A stretch of 9,153 nucleotides of DNA from Streptosporangiaceae bacterium (GCA_030045215.1 JASIBJ010000591.1:1-9153); one strand, 5' to 3'; numbered from the stretch's first letter, positions 1 to 6,311 are shown. The notes: generated from the sequence alone by a model not told the origin. Program-made: numbers and translations.

Positions 1-2
1 AA

Positions 3-2096
3 AGCGCGGTCCGGCTGCTGCGCATCGTGGCCTGCTACGCCCCCGACGGGATCCCCCGCGCGATTATCGGCCGGACGGCACCCGCCGATGACACCGACCA
101 GCAGCTTGGCCTGCTCGCCTCGTACAGCCTGATCACGCTCACCGAGCACACGGTCAGCATCCACCGGCTCCTACAGGCCGTCCTTCTCGCCCTTCCGCAA
201 AACCCGGACGACGGCGAGGCCCCGGCCGACACGGCGCTCGGCTGGCTGAACCAGGCACTGCCCGAGAATCCCTCGCGCAACGTGGGCGGCTGGCCGCTGC
301 TGCGCACCCTCGCCCCGCACGCCGACGCAGTCGCCAGCCGCTACCAGGCCGGCACGGAGCCCGAGACGCTCGCTAACGTCTGCAACCGGGTCGGCCTGTT
401 CCAGTTGTCGCAGGGCAGCTACCCGCAAGCGACAAGGCTGATCGCCTCCGCCCTGGAGATCTACCAACGGGTCCTCGGCCCCGCCCACCCCCGCACTTTC
501 ATCGCCCGCAACAACCTCGCTACCGCCTACGTCAGCGCCGGGCGACTGGGCGAGGCCATCTCGCTGCTCGAGCAAGCCTTGACCGACGCCTCGGAGGCCC
601 TTGGGGTCACCCATCCCGACACTCTCCTCATCTGCGTCACTCTCGCGATGGCCTACATCGGCACCGGAAGGTTCCACGAGGCGATCCTGCTGTACGAGAC
701 CATTCTCACCGAGCTTGATCGGGCCTTCGGCCCCGCTCACCCCAACACCCTCACCACCCGCAACAACCTGGCCATCGCCTACCGCAATGCGGGCCGGCTG
801 AGCGAGGCCATCGCGCTGTACGAGCAAACCCTCACCGAGCTTGAGCAGGCCCTCGGCCCCGCCCACCGCGACACCCTCACCGTCAGTAGCAACCTCGCCA
901 TCGCCTACCGGGATGCGGGCCGGCTGGGCGAGGCCATCGCGCTGTACGAGCAAACCCTCACCGAGCTTGAGCAGGCCCTCGGCCCCGCCCACCCCAGCAC
1001 CCTCACCGTCCGCAGCAACCTCGCCGCCGTGTACCAGACAGCCGGGCGGCTGAACGAAGCTGCTGCCCTGGCCGAGCAAACCCTCACCGAGCTTGAGCGG
1101 GTCCTCGGCCCCGCGCACCCCAAGACCCTCACCTGCCGCAGCAACCTCGCGGCGGCCTACCAGGCAGCCGGGCGGCTGAACGAAGCCATCACCCTGCACG
1201 AGCGCACCCTGGCCGACGCTGATCAGGCGCTCGGCCCCGCCCACCCCGACAGCCTCCAGTACCGTGACAGCTTGGCCACGGCCTACCGCGACGTCGGACG
1301 CCTGGACGAGGCCATCACCCTGTACGAGCGCTTGACCGCCGATCGCGAACAGCTCCTTGGCGCCGCCCACCCGAGCACCATCACCACCCTCAACAACCTT
1401 GGCACCGCCTACTACTTAGCCGGCCGGCTCAGCGAGGCCATCCCCTTGCTCGAGCGCACCCTCACCCAGTTCGAGCACGCCCGCGGGCCCGCGCACCCCG
1501 ACACCCTCACCACGCGCAGCAACCTCACCATGGCCTACCAGACTGCCGGGCGGCTCGAGGAGGCCATCCCGCTGCACGAGCAAACCCTCACCCAGTTCGA
1601 GCAGGCCCTCGGCCCCGCCCACCCCAGCACCATGAGCTGCCGCAGCAACCTCGGTACCGCCTACCACTTGGCCGGGCGGCTCGACGAGGCTATTGCCCTG
1701 CTCGAGCGGGCCCTCACCCAGTTCGAGCAGGCCCTCGGCCCCGCCCACCCCAGCACCCTCAGCTGCCGCAGCAACCTCGGCAATGCGTATAGCAACGCCG
1801 GGCGGCTCGACGAGGCCATCCCCCTGCTCGAGCGCACCCTCACCCAATTCGAGCACGCCCTCGGCCCCGCCCACCCCGATACCCTCACCACTTGCAACAA
1901 CCTCGCCACCGCCTATGCCTACGCCGGGCGGCTCGACGAGGCCATCCTCCAATATGAGCGTGCTCTCGCCGACAGCGAGCCCGCGGGCCCTGCCCACCCC
2001 ACCACGGTGCTCATCCGGGATAACCTCGCCACCGTCTACCGGGCGGCCGGGCGGCACGGCGAAGCCCTGCGCGCGGACACCGCACCCACGGAGTAG
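3..2096 (+). CDS. C-terminal part of an NB-ARC/STAND-type TPR protein (5' end outside window)
   Basis: The reading frame is open to the left edge, so the GTG at 27 is probably internal and the real start lies upstream. Numbering from that GTG, residues 1-60 resemble the winged-helix end of bacterial NB-ARC (STAND) ATPases, ending in the typical VSIHRLLQAVLLAL stretch. Residues 117-149 form a degenerate TPR. From residue 150, twelve 42-residue repeats and one shorter final repeat follow, with consensus LGPAHPxTLxxRxNLAxAY..AGRLxEAIxLxExTL, the kinesin-light-chain TPR type. The nucleotide-binding domain and any N-terminal effector are not visible. In known STAND proteins the repeats act as sensor or protein-binding surface and the NTPase as the oligomerising switch; some are antiphage NLRs and others regulators. 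The TPR and winged-helix assignment is firm. A defence role is inference. No membrane segment or signal peptide is seen in this part, so it is probably cytoplasmic. Confidence 0.88.
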   Translation, partial: SAVRLLRIVACYAPDGIPRAIIGRTAPADDTDQQLGLLASYSLITLTEHTVSIHRLLQAVLLALPQNPDDGEAPADTALGWLNQALPENPSRNVGGWPLLRTLAPHADAVASRYQAGTEPETLANVCNRVGLFQLSQGSYPQATRLIASALEIYQRVLGPAHPRTFIARNNLATAYVSAGRLGEAISLLEQALTDASEALGVTHPDTLLICVTLAMAYIGTGRFHEAILLYETILTELDRAFGPAHPNTLTTRNNLAIAYRNAGRLSEAIALYEQTLTELEQALGPAHRDTLTVSSNLAIAYRDAGRLGEAIALYEQTLTELEQALGPAHPSTLTVRSNLAAVYQTAGRLNEAAALAEQTLTELERVLGPAHPKTLTCRSNLAAAYQAAGRLNEAITLHERTLADADQALGPAHPDSLQYRDSLATAYRDVGRLDEAITLYERLTADREQLLGAAHPSTITTLNNLGTAYYLAGRLSEAIPLLERTLTQFEHARGPAHPDTLTTRSNLTMAYQTAGRLEEAIPLHEQTLTQFEQALGPAHPSTMSCRSNLGTAYHLAGRLDEAIALLERALTQFEQALGPAHPSTLSCRSNLGNAYSNAGRLDEAIPLLERTLTQFEHALGPAHPDTLTTCNNLATAYAYAGRLDEAILQYERALADSEPAGPAHPTTVLIRDNLATVYRAAGRHGEALRADTAPTE
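474..2093 (+). repeat. Tandem 126-bp repeat array encoding 13 TPR units
   Basis: Twelve in-phase 126-bp units begin at 474 and end at 1985; a shorter thirteenth unit of 36 codons, lacking the first Leu codon, runs to the stop. Neighbouring units are very alike at DNA level in two blocks. Around 820-1110 the phrase CTCACCGAGCTTGAGC recurs every 126 bases, and around 1465-1860 the phrase CTCACCCA(G/A)TTCGAGCA recurs. Outside these blocks, as in the first two units and unit 7, the sequence is more diverged. This pattern suggests local duplication or gene conversion within the array. Confidence 0.93.
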
Positions 2097-2150
2097 TCCG
2101 GCGGCGCACGCTCCTGCATTGTGCTTGTCCCGCGGGAGAGGCTACGGCGG

Positions 2151-2188
2151 TTGCACAGCAGGTGCTCTTCGAGCTGAGCTATGGCCCC
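2151..2188 (-). pseudogene. Truncated tRNA-Ala(TGC), 5' half only
   Basis: Read on the minus strand from 2188, the sequence gives acceptor strand GGGGCCA, linker TA, D-stem GCTC/GAGC with loop AGCTCGAA, a single A, then CCTGC and the loop TGTGCAA containing the TGC anticodon. This closely follows the 5' half of bacterial tRNA-Ala(TGC). After the loop the next bases are CCGCC, which cannot pair with CCTGC as an anticodon stem. No T-arm (GGTTCGAAT-type) and no complement of GGGGCCA follow. The base before the anticodon (position 33), normally an invariant T, is G, and the D-loop lacks the usual GG. It is therefore a remnant rather than a working gene. It may be a scar of integration or recombination at a tRNA gene. 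A short peptide frame through it (GAIAQLEEHLLC) is a common artefact of translating such tRNAs. Confidence 0.8.
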
Positions 2189-2263
2189 GAGAAAACCGCA
2201 GGTCACGCGGCCAGTACGCGATCTTAGCATTCACGGGCCAACCGGGGCACCGCGCAGCTGAGC

Positions 2264-2298
2264 GAGGCCGCTAGTCGGCTACGCCGACTGGGGGCCTC
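2264..2298. terminator. Strong GC-rich hairpin, possible terminator
   Basis: An inner stem AGTCGGC (2273-2279) pairs with GCCGACT (2283-2289) around the three-base loop TAC. An outer stem GAGGCC (2264-2269) pairs with GGCCTC (2293-2298). Between them, GCT faces GGG with one C:G pair, one T:G wobble and one mismatch. No T-tract follows on either strand, which is common for actinobacterial terminators. It lies about 170 bases after the TPR stop and upstream of the tRNA remnant on the minus strand, so which transcript it would end is unclear. Confidence 0.45.
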
Positions 2299-2461
2299 CG
2301 CCCTGCCTCCGTCGGGTTCGTTCGGCGCCGCCTCCAGCCGAGCTCCAGTGCGACCTGCAGGCGAGCTTGCGGGCCGACCGATGAGTTCCGCACGGCGCGA
2401 CTGTCCTACCCGTGAAGAAAGAACGTCACTGGCAGCGCCCGATCAGGGTGGTCCCGCGCGC

Positions 2462-2469
2462 GAGGAGGA
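2462..2469 (+). promoter_or_regulatory. Ribosome binding site GAGGAGGA
   Basis: This purine-rich site ends four bases before the ATG at 2474. It is the strongest Shine-Dalgarno match seen in the window. It decides the start of the small protein in favour of 2474 rather than upstream in-frame starts such as 2348. Confidence 0.65.
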
Positions 2470-2473
2470 TGTC

Positions 2474-2779
2474 ATGCATCCGGTGATTACCCAGGCCATG
2501 GGCGTGCAACGGGTACGGGAGCTGCAGGCCGATGCCGAATCCGCAGGGCACTTCCGGCGCCTTCGCCGCTCTCGGCGCAGCGACCGCACCCGGTGGTTCA
2601 CCCGTTTCGGGCGTGGCGGGCGAGCGCCAGCGTTGCTGCCAGCGGCGCGGCCACTAGGCGGCCTTGCCGACACCGATTCCCGCGAGCGCGGAATACGCCT
2701 GTTGCCCGAAGAAGCCGGCCTGCAGCAGGCGGCAAGCAGAATCCGGCAGGCCGTCATCCCGAACCAGCCCGGTCCCTAG
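2474..2779 (+). CDS. Small basic protein of unknown function
   Basis: The frame encodes 101 residues starting MHPVITQAMGVQRVRELQADAE. The first ~25 residues look like an amphipathic helix, followed by a strongly basic stretch (HFRRLRRSRRSDRTRWFTRF, residues ~26-45) and a Gly/Ala/Pro/Arg-rich tail. The opening resembles short actinobacterial hypothetical proteins that begin MHP and carry a helix rich in Arg and Glu followed by an Arg cluster; that is recollection, not a search. The tail after residue ~60 has less of a protein-like pattern, so the original protein may have been shorter and read on after a frameshift. There is no signal peptide or membrane segment. The Arg cluster could bind nucleic acid or acidic lipids, but no function can be assigned. 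It is convergent with the methyltransferase gene. Confidence 0.5.
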   Translation: MHPVITQAMGVQRVRELQADAESAGHFRRLRRSRRSDRTRWFTRFGRGGRAPALLPAARPLGGLADTDSRERGIRLLPEEAGLQQAASRIRQAVIPNQPGP

Positions 2780-2955
2780 CGCGTACACAAGGTCCGGTCA
2801 TCCAGGCTGAGGCACTCGGTCCGGATCGGTCACGCCCATATGCCAGAGCGCTTAGCAGGGCGCTGTCCTCGTTGTCGAGCCGGGCGTTCAAGGCCATCAG
2901 TACGTAGTGCCAGCGCGGTGCCACTGGCGGGCTGCAGCGCCCGGCGTCTGGCCGG

Positions 2956-3546
2956 TTAGATTCTCTTGGCCGTCGCGCACCAGGCCGGAGCGCCGTTGCC
3001 ATGGAATCTCGTCTCAAGCCTGTCTGGGTCGACGGCGGCGAGACCCCATCCTGTGCGCGCGTTGAACGCCGCTCTCAGCTCTTCCCGGCTAACGGGATGC
3101 GGGCCGGTATCGGGGCCTTCGTCGCTAAAGCACAACACGTACAGGGTTCCTTCGTGCTCGGTCACCGACGCCAGACTCGCCACGTAGCGCGGTCGCTCGT
3201 TGCCGTCGCAGGTATGGAACAGTCCGCAGTCCAGCACCGTCTCGAACCTGCGCCCCAGACGGTCCAGCTCGAACGCGTCGGCTGCAGCGAACTCAACGTC
3301 GAGCCGACGCTCGGCGGCCTTCTTCCTCGCAATGCCCAGTGCGGTCTCGGCGACGTCAACCCCCAGCACTGAGTAACCCAGCGAGGCGAGGTACAGGGCG
3401 TTCTCGCCGGTTCCGCAGCCCGCATCCAGCACCGCGCTGGAGAACGCGGCTTCCGCGGCCAACCGCACGACGGCTGGCTGCGGCCGACCGATATCCCAGG
3501 GAGCAGGACCGTCATGGTACGAGGCATCCCAGGGCTGTCCGCTCAT
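2956..3546 (-). CDS. Class I SAM-dependent methyltransferase
   Basis: The 196-residue protein has the Rossmann-fold methyltransferase layout. Motif I is VLDAGCGTGE (residues 39-48), the acidic end of strand 2 is GVDV with D64, D90 sits in the AAADAFEL segment, and motif IV-like VLDCGLFHT is at 104-112. A conserved N-terminal PWDIGRPQPAV segment precedes motif I, as in thiopurine S-methyltransferase/TehB-like small-molecule methyltransferases of actinobacteria. It would transfer a methyl group from S-adenosylmethionine, with substrate unknown, in the cytoplasm. The ATG at 3546 was chosen because the frame after it matches the family start (MSGQPWDASYHDGPAPWD). An in-frame TTG at 3627 would add 27 unlike residues. 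The only upstream purine-rich bases (GAACGG) lie directly against the ATG and are paired in a hairpin. It is 135 bases from the HAD gene and probably a separate transcript. Confidence 0.87.
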   Translation of the reverse strand: MSGQPWDASYHDGPAPWDIGRPQPAVVRLAAEAAFSSAVLDAGCGTGENALYLASLGYSVLGVDVAETALGIARKKAAERRLDVEFAAADAFELDRLGRRFETVLDCGLFHTCDGNERPRYVASLASVTEHEGTLYVLCFSDEGPDTGPHPVSREELRAAFNARTGWGLAAVDPDRLETRFHGNGAPAWCATAKRI

Positions 3547-3582
3547 CCGTTCGTGACTGGTTGGCCGCCGGCCACCGAACGG
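3547..3582 (-). promoter_or_regulatory. Hairpin directly abutting the methyltransferase start codon
   Basis: CCGTTCG (3547-3553) and CGAACGG (3576-3582) are exact inverted repeats. Inside them TGGCC (3562-3566) and GGCCA (3570-3574) pair around a three-base loop. In the minus-strand RNA this makes a two-part hairpin whose last base touches the ATG at 3546, so ribosome access would be restricted while it is folded. It could be a translational control element or a dyad operator. No regulator is identified. Confidence 0.45.
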
Positions 3583-3650
3583 ATCTCCCGATCGCTCCGA
3601 CAACGTCGTCCCCGTTCCTAGGCGCAATCCAGACCGGTGAGGCTCACCCG

Positions 3651-3671
3651 GGACCGGGCAGAGCCCGGACT
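3651..3671 (-). terminator. Putative terminator of the DLW-39/HAD unit
   Basis: CCGGGC (3654-3659) pairs perfectly with GCCCGG (3663-3668) around the loop AGA. One or two further weaker pairs flank an A/A mismatch. The hairpin lies 13 bases after the HAD stop codon in the minus-strand direction. No T-tract follows. Confidence 0.5.
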
Positions 3672-3681
3672 GCCTACAACC

Positions 3682-4440
3682 CTAGAGAGTGCGGTGCTCC
3701 AGCGACACCTGCGGCGGGATGCTGATTGTGGCCGGGTCAGGCGCCCTGGCGGCACCGAGCTCGCTGCCAGCGAGCACACCGGGCAGATCGGCAACGCTGT
3801 CGATCACGTGGGTCGCACCCGCCGCGCGCAGCCGGGCCGCCGAGTGCACGCCGGTCAGTACGCCGACCACGATCCGAGCACCGGCCCGGCGGCCGCATTC
3901 CACCCCCGCGGCCGTCGGCTGGACCACCGCAACCTCGCGGACATCGCCGACGCCAACCCGCAGCATCGCGGCGAGAGCCAGGTCCGGCGACGGGCAGCCG
4001 CGCGGCACGTCATCCGCGGTCAGCGCCACATTGACAAGGTCGCGCCAGTCAAGAGCCCGCAGCGTCGCCGTCAGTTCCCGGCGCGGCAGGTTGGTCATCA
4101 CGCAGATCCGGCAGCCGGACTCGGCCAGCCCGGTGAGCACCTCGTGCGCCCCCGGAATGGCCGTCGGGACTGTCCTGTCCGCCGCGGCCGCGAGCGATCG
4201 TTCGAACGTCAGCAGCGCAGCCTGGACCTTCGGCTCGTTGTCAGGGAACAGTCCGCTGAGCACGTCGGCCGGAGGTTGCCCGCGGGCGCGGTGCACCTGG
4301 GCCATCGAGCGGGCGAAGGCGCTGGTACCGCTGACAACGCCCTGAGTGGCGATCGCCTCGGCGAAGGCAAGTTCCACTATCCCGGCGTCGGTCACCAGCG
4401 TGCCGACCAGCCCGAAACACGCCAGGGTGATGTCGGTCAT
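3682..4440 (-). CDS. HAD-superfamily phosphonatase-like protein, probably catalytically inactive
   Basis: The 252-residue protein aligns by eye along its full length with phosphonatase-like HAD hydrolases. It keeps the motif II Thr in CVMTNLPRRE (T116), the DDVPRG-PSPDL loop (144-154) and the C-terminal RRAGARIVVGVLTG...GATHVIDSVADLP pattern. The catalytic residues are changed, however. Motif I, normally F-D-x-x-G-T, reads FGLVGT with G10 in place of the nucleophile Asp. The loop normally reading GRPxPDL has C149 where Arg is usual. Motif IV, normally GDTxxD, reads QPTAAG (174-179), losing both acidic residues. The frame is intact with no internal stop, so this is better called a pseudoenzyme than a pseudogene. 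The start at 4440 is supported by GAAGG five bases upstream and by the family-like start MTDITLACFG. It lies 16 bases after the DLW-39 stop, probably in one operon. A binding or regulatory role is inference. Confidence 0.85.
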   Translation of the reverse strand: MTDITLACFGLVGTLVTDAGIVELAFAEAIATQGVVSGTSAFARSMAQVHRARGQPPADVLSGLFPDNEPKVQAALLTFERSLAAAADRTVPTAIPGAHEVLTGLAESGCRICVMTNLPRRELTATLRALDWRDLVNVALTADDVPRGCPSPDLALAAMLRVGVGDVREVAVVQPTAAGVECGRRAGARIVVGVLTGVHSAARLRAAGATHVIDSVADLPGVLAGSELGAARAPDPATISIPPQVSLEHRTL

Positions 4441-4456
4441 GCCTTCGCCTGGCGGC

Positions 4457-4576
4457 CTACTCGTCCGCCGTCGTGGCCTCTGTCCAGAGATTGAGCTCGG
4501 CCCGGTCAGCCTGCACCTTGCGCCACACGGCAAAGGCGCTCAGGCCGATCACGGCGAGCAGTATCAACTTCTTCAC
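4457..4576 (-). CDS. DLW-39 family small protein (NLW variant)
   Basis: This frame from a GTG start encodes exactly 39 residues: a basic start VKK, a hydrophobic helix LILLAVIGLSAFAVW (residues 4-18), then RKVQADRAELNLWTEATTADE. Length, KK-hydrophobic start, QADRAE and the LWTEAT end match the actinobacterial DLW-39 family, whose function is unknown to me. The name-giving Asp-Leu-Trp reads Asn-Leu-Trp here (residues 29-31). GGAGGG lies about ten bases upstream of the GTG, a somewhat long spacing. The helix suggests a membrane-anchored peptide with the charged tail on one side. It is the first gene of a likely two-gene unit with the HAD protein. In many actinobacteria I recall DLW-39 genes lying near tRNA-Ile/tRNA-Ala and gyrA, which is relevant because of the tRNA-Ala remnant 2.3 kb away on the same strand. 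Confidence 0.85.
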   Translation of the reverse strand: MKKLILLAVIGLSAFAVWRKVQADRAELNLWTEATTADE

Positions 4577-4602
4577 TCTGCTTAATCCCTCCAGCTCGGC
4601 TT

Positions 4603-4636
4603 CCGGGAGTGCCGGCGCCAGCGCAGGCTATCCCGG
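4603..4636 (-). terminator. Possible hairpin between ABC-F and DLW-39
   Basis: CCGGGA (4603-4608) and TCCCGG (4631-4636) are inverted repeats enclosing 22 bases that contain the palindrome GGCGCC. It sits about 30 bases after the ABC-F stop and about 30 bases before the DLW-39 start. It may end the ABC-F transcript or lie in the DLW-39 leader. Without a T-tract the call is weak. Confidence 0.3.
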
Positions 4637-4665
4637 GAGACCCCAGCAGCCTAGCAAGCTGCCGG

Positions 4666-6273
4666 TCAGCGTGGTCGCTGCACGCGTGTCTCATCCCATA
4701 CCGGACCGGACGATTCGTACACTTCACCGTCAGCGCCGAACACCAGAAAACGGTCGAACGACTTGGCGAACCACCGGTCGTGCGTGACCGCGAGGACCGT
4801 ACCTGAGTAGGACTCCAGGCCCTGCTGGAGCGCCTCCGCGCTGGCGAGGTCCAGGTTGTCGGTTGGTTCGTCGAGCAGCAAGGTCGTGGAGCCAGCCAGT
4901 TCGAGCAGCAGGATCTGCAATCGTGCCTGCTGGCCGCCCGAAAGCGTGCCGAACGGCTGCCTCGCGCAGACCTGCAGCTCGTAGCGGGCAAGCGCCGACA
5001 TCGCCTCGTTGATCAGCAGCGCGTGCTCGGTCATCAGGATGTCCAGCGGCGTCCGGTCGGCCAGGTCCGGCCGTGCATGCGTCTGAGCGAACATGCCGGC
5101 CACTACCCGCGCGCCGAGCCTGGCGACACCGGCATGCGGCACGTCCTCGCCGGCCAGCAGGCGCAGGAAATGCGACTTGCCCGAGCCGTTGGAGCCAAGG
5201 ACCGCCACCCGCTCGCCGAACCAGACCTCCAGGTCGAACGGCCGCATCAGCCCGGTCAGCTCCAGCCCTTCGCAGATGACGGCCCGCTTGCCGGTACGGC
5301 CGCCGCGCAGCCGCATCCGGACATTTTGCTCCTTTGGCGCCAACTCCGGCGGCCCGGCCTCCTCGAACTTGCGCAGCCGCGTCACGGCTGCCTGGTAGCG
5401 CGATGCCAACGCGTCGTTATAGGACGCCTTCTGCTTGTACATGAGCATCAGCTGCCTGAGCTTTTCGTGCTCTTCGTCCCAGCGCCTTCGCAGCTCGTCG
5501 AGTCGCTCGTTGCGCTCCCGCCTGGCCTGCGCGTACGTTACGAAGCCGCCGCCGTGGACCCATACATGCCGGTCCTCGACGGTGATGATGCGCTCGGCGC
5601 AGGCCGACAGCAGCTCGCGGTCGTGGCTGACCATGAAGACGGTCTTGGGCGTGGCGATCAGCTGCTGCTCCAGCCAGATCTTGCCCGGCACGTCGAGGTA
5701 GTTGTCCGGTTCGTCCAGCAGCAGGACCTCAGCCCGGCCGCGCAGCAGCGACTCGAGTACCAGCCGCTTTTGCTCGCCCCCCGACAGGGTCGCCACCTCC
5801 CGCCACTGGCAGCGGTCATAGCCAATGCCGATGGCGGCGATGCAGCAGGCGTCGAAATGCACCTCGGCCTCGTAGCCGCCCGCGTCGCCCCATTCCGCCA
5901 GCGCCGCGGCGTAGCGCATCTGGGCCGGCTCGTCGTCGCGCTCCATCATGACCAGCTCGGCCGCGTCGAGCCCCGCGGCCGCCTCGCGCAATCGCGGGGC
6001 GGCGATCGACAGCAGCAGGTCCCTGACCGTCGTGGCGTCCCTGATACTGCCGATGAACTGGCGCATGACTCCGAGGCCGCCGCTTGAGCTCACGGTCCCC
6101 GATTGAGGAGCAATATCGCCGGTAACGAGGCGGAGCAGAGTCGTCTTGCCCGCACCGTTAGGGCCGACCAGCGCGGCTACCGCGCCCTCCCCGACGCGGA
6201 ACGACACGTCATCGAGCAGGATCCGGCCATCGGGCAGGACGTGGCTCAGATGTGCCGCCTCCACGTGGCCCAT
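4666..6273 (-). CDS. ABC-F family ATPase (translation factor/resistance type)
   Basis: The 535-residue protein carries two ABC ATPase domains and no membrane segments, the ABC-F layout. Domain 1 has Walker A GPNGAGKT (37-44), signature LSGGEQ (163-168), Walker B VLLLDEP (183-189) and switch His 218. Domain 2 has Walker A GSNGSGKS (360-367), signature LSGGQQ (444-449), Walker B LLLDEP (465-470) and His 498. Both catalytic Glu are present. Between them, residues ~245-330 form a charged, probably helical linker (RRERNERLDELRRRWDEEHE) that in ABC-F proteins reaches into the ribosomal E site toward the peptidyl-transferase centre. Such proteins rescue stalled ribosomes or protect them from antibiotics; which applies here cannot be read from sequence. 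AGGAG eight bases upstream of the ATG supports the start. The gene is divergent from the DUF1707 gene with 50 bases between starts. Confidence 0.93.
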   Translation of the reverse strand: MGHVEAAHLSHVLPDGRILLDDVSFRVGEGAVAALVGPNGAGKTTLLRLVTGDIAPQSGTVSSSGGLGVMRQFIGSIRDATTVRDLLLSIAAPRLREAAAGLDAAELVMMERDDEPAQMRYAAALAEWGDAGGYEAEVHFDACCIAAIGIGYDRCQWREVATLSGGEQKRLVLESLLRGRAEVLLLDEPDNYLDVPGKIWLEQQLIATPKTVFMVSHDRELLSACAERIITVEDRHVWVHGGGFVTYAQARRERNERLDELRRRWDEEHEKLRQLMLMYKQKASYNDALASRYQAAVTRLRKFEEAGPPELAPKEQNVRMRLRGGRTGKRAVICEGLELTGLMRPFDLEVWFGERVAVLGSNGSGKSHFLRLLAGEDVPHAGVARLGARVVAGMFAQTHARPDLADRTPLDILMTEHALLINEAMSALARYELQVCARQPFGTLSGGQQARLQILLLELAGSTTLLLDEPTDNLDLASAEALQQGLESYSGTVLAVTHDRWFAKSFDRFLVFGADGEVYESSGPVWDETRVQRPR

Positions 6274-6311
6274 CTCGATCGCTCCTGTTCCCGTCGGCCG
6301 GCACCATGCCC

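Larger units (their letters stand above)
2097..2473. other. Intergenic stretch between the TPR gene and the small basic protein
   Basis: This stretch of about 377 bases holds no convincing protein gene. It contains a truncated tRNA-Ala on the minus strand (2151-2188), a strong hairpin (2264-2298) and, just before 2474, a ribosome binding site. On the minus strand a TAAGAT hexamer (complement of 2221-2226) lies 33 bases before the tRNA remnant and could be the relic of its -10 box; no good -35 is seen. Nothing recognisable was found between 2299 and 2460. Confidence 0.6.

Noticed and set aside
171..1370. Minus-strand open frame of 399 codons opposite the TPR gene
   Set aside because: It exists because the repeats keep one antisense frame free of stops. 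Its product is a low-complexity Gly/Val repeat mirroring the TPR units, and the + strand is clearly coding.
2308..2340. GGGTTCG followed by GCCTCCA on the + strand, resembling a tRNA T-arm and 3' end
   Set aside because: The flanking bases do not form a T-stem, and the orientation is opposite to the tRNA-Ala remnant, so it is not its missing half.
2754..2897. Possible minus-strand 47-residue peptide starting MALNARLDNEDSALLSALAY
   Set aside because: The first 20 residues look protein-like, but there is no ribosome site, the end is low-complexity, and it overlaps the tail of the small + strand gene. It could be a gene fragment, but support is too thin to annotate.
3637..4494. Plus-strand frames opposite the HAD and DLW-39 genes
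   Set aside because: Products are Arg/Pro-rich with no family pattern, while the opposite strand reads as recognised proteins.
4577..4665. tRNA-Ile or a clear promoter upstream of DLW-39
   Set aside because: No cloverleaf could be built. A TAGGCT hexamer is present on the minus strand, but no acceptable -35 lies at normal spacing.
5023..6087. Plus-strand open frame of 354 codons opposite the ABC-F gene
   Set aside because: The minus strand encodes a complete ABC-F protein with all motifs. The antisense product resembles no family and reflects high GC at third codon positions.
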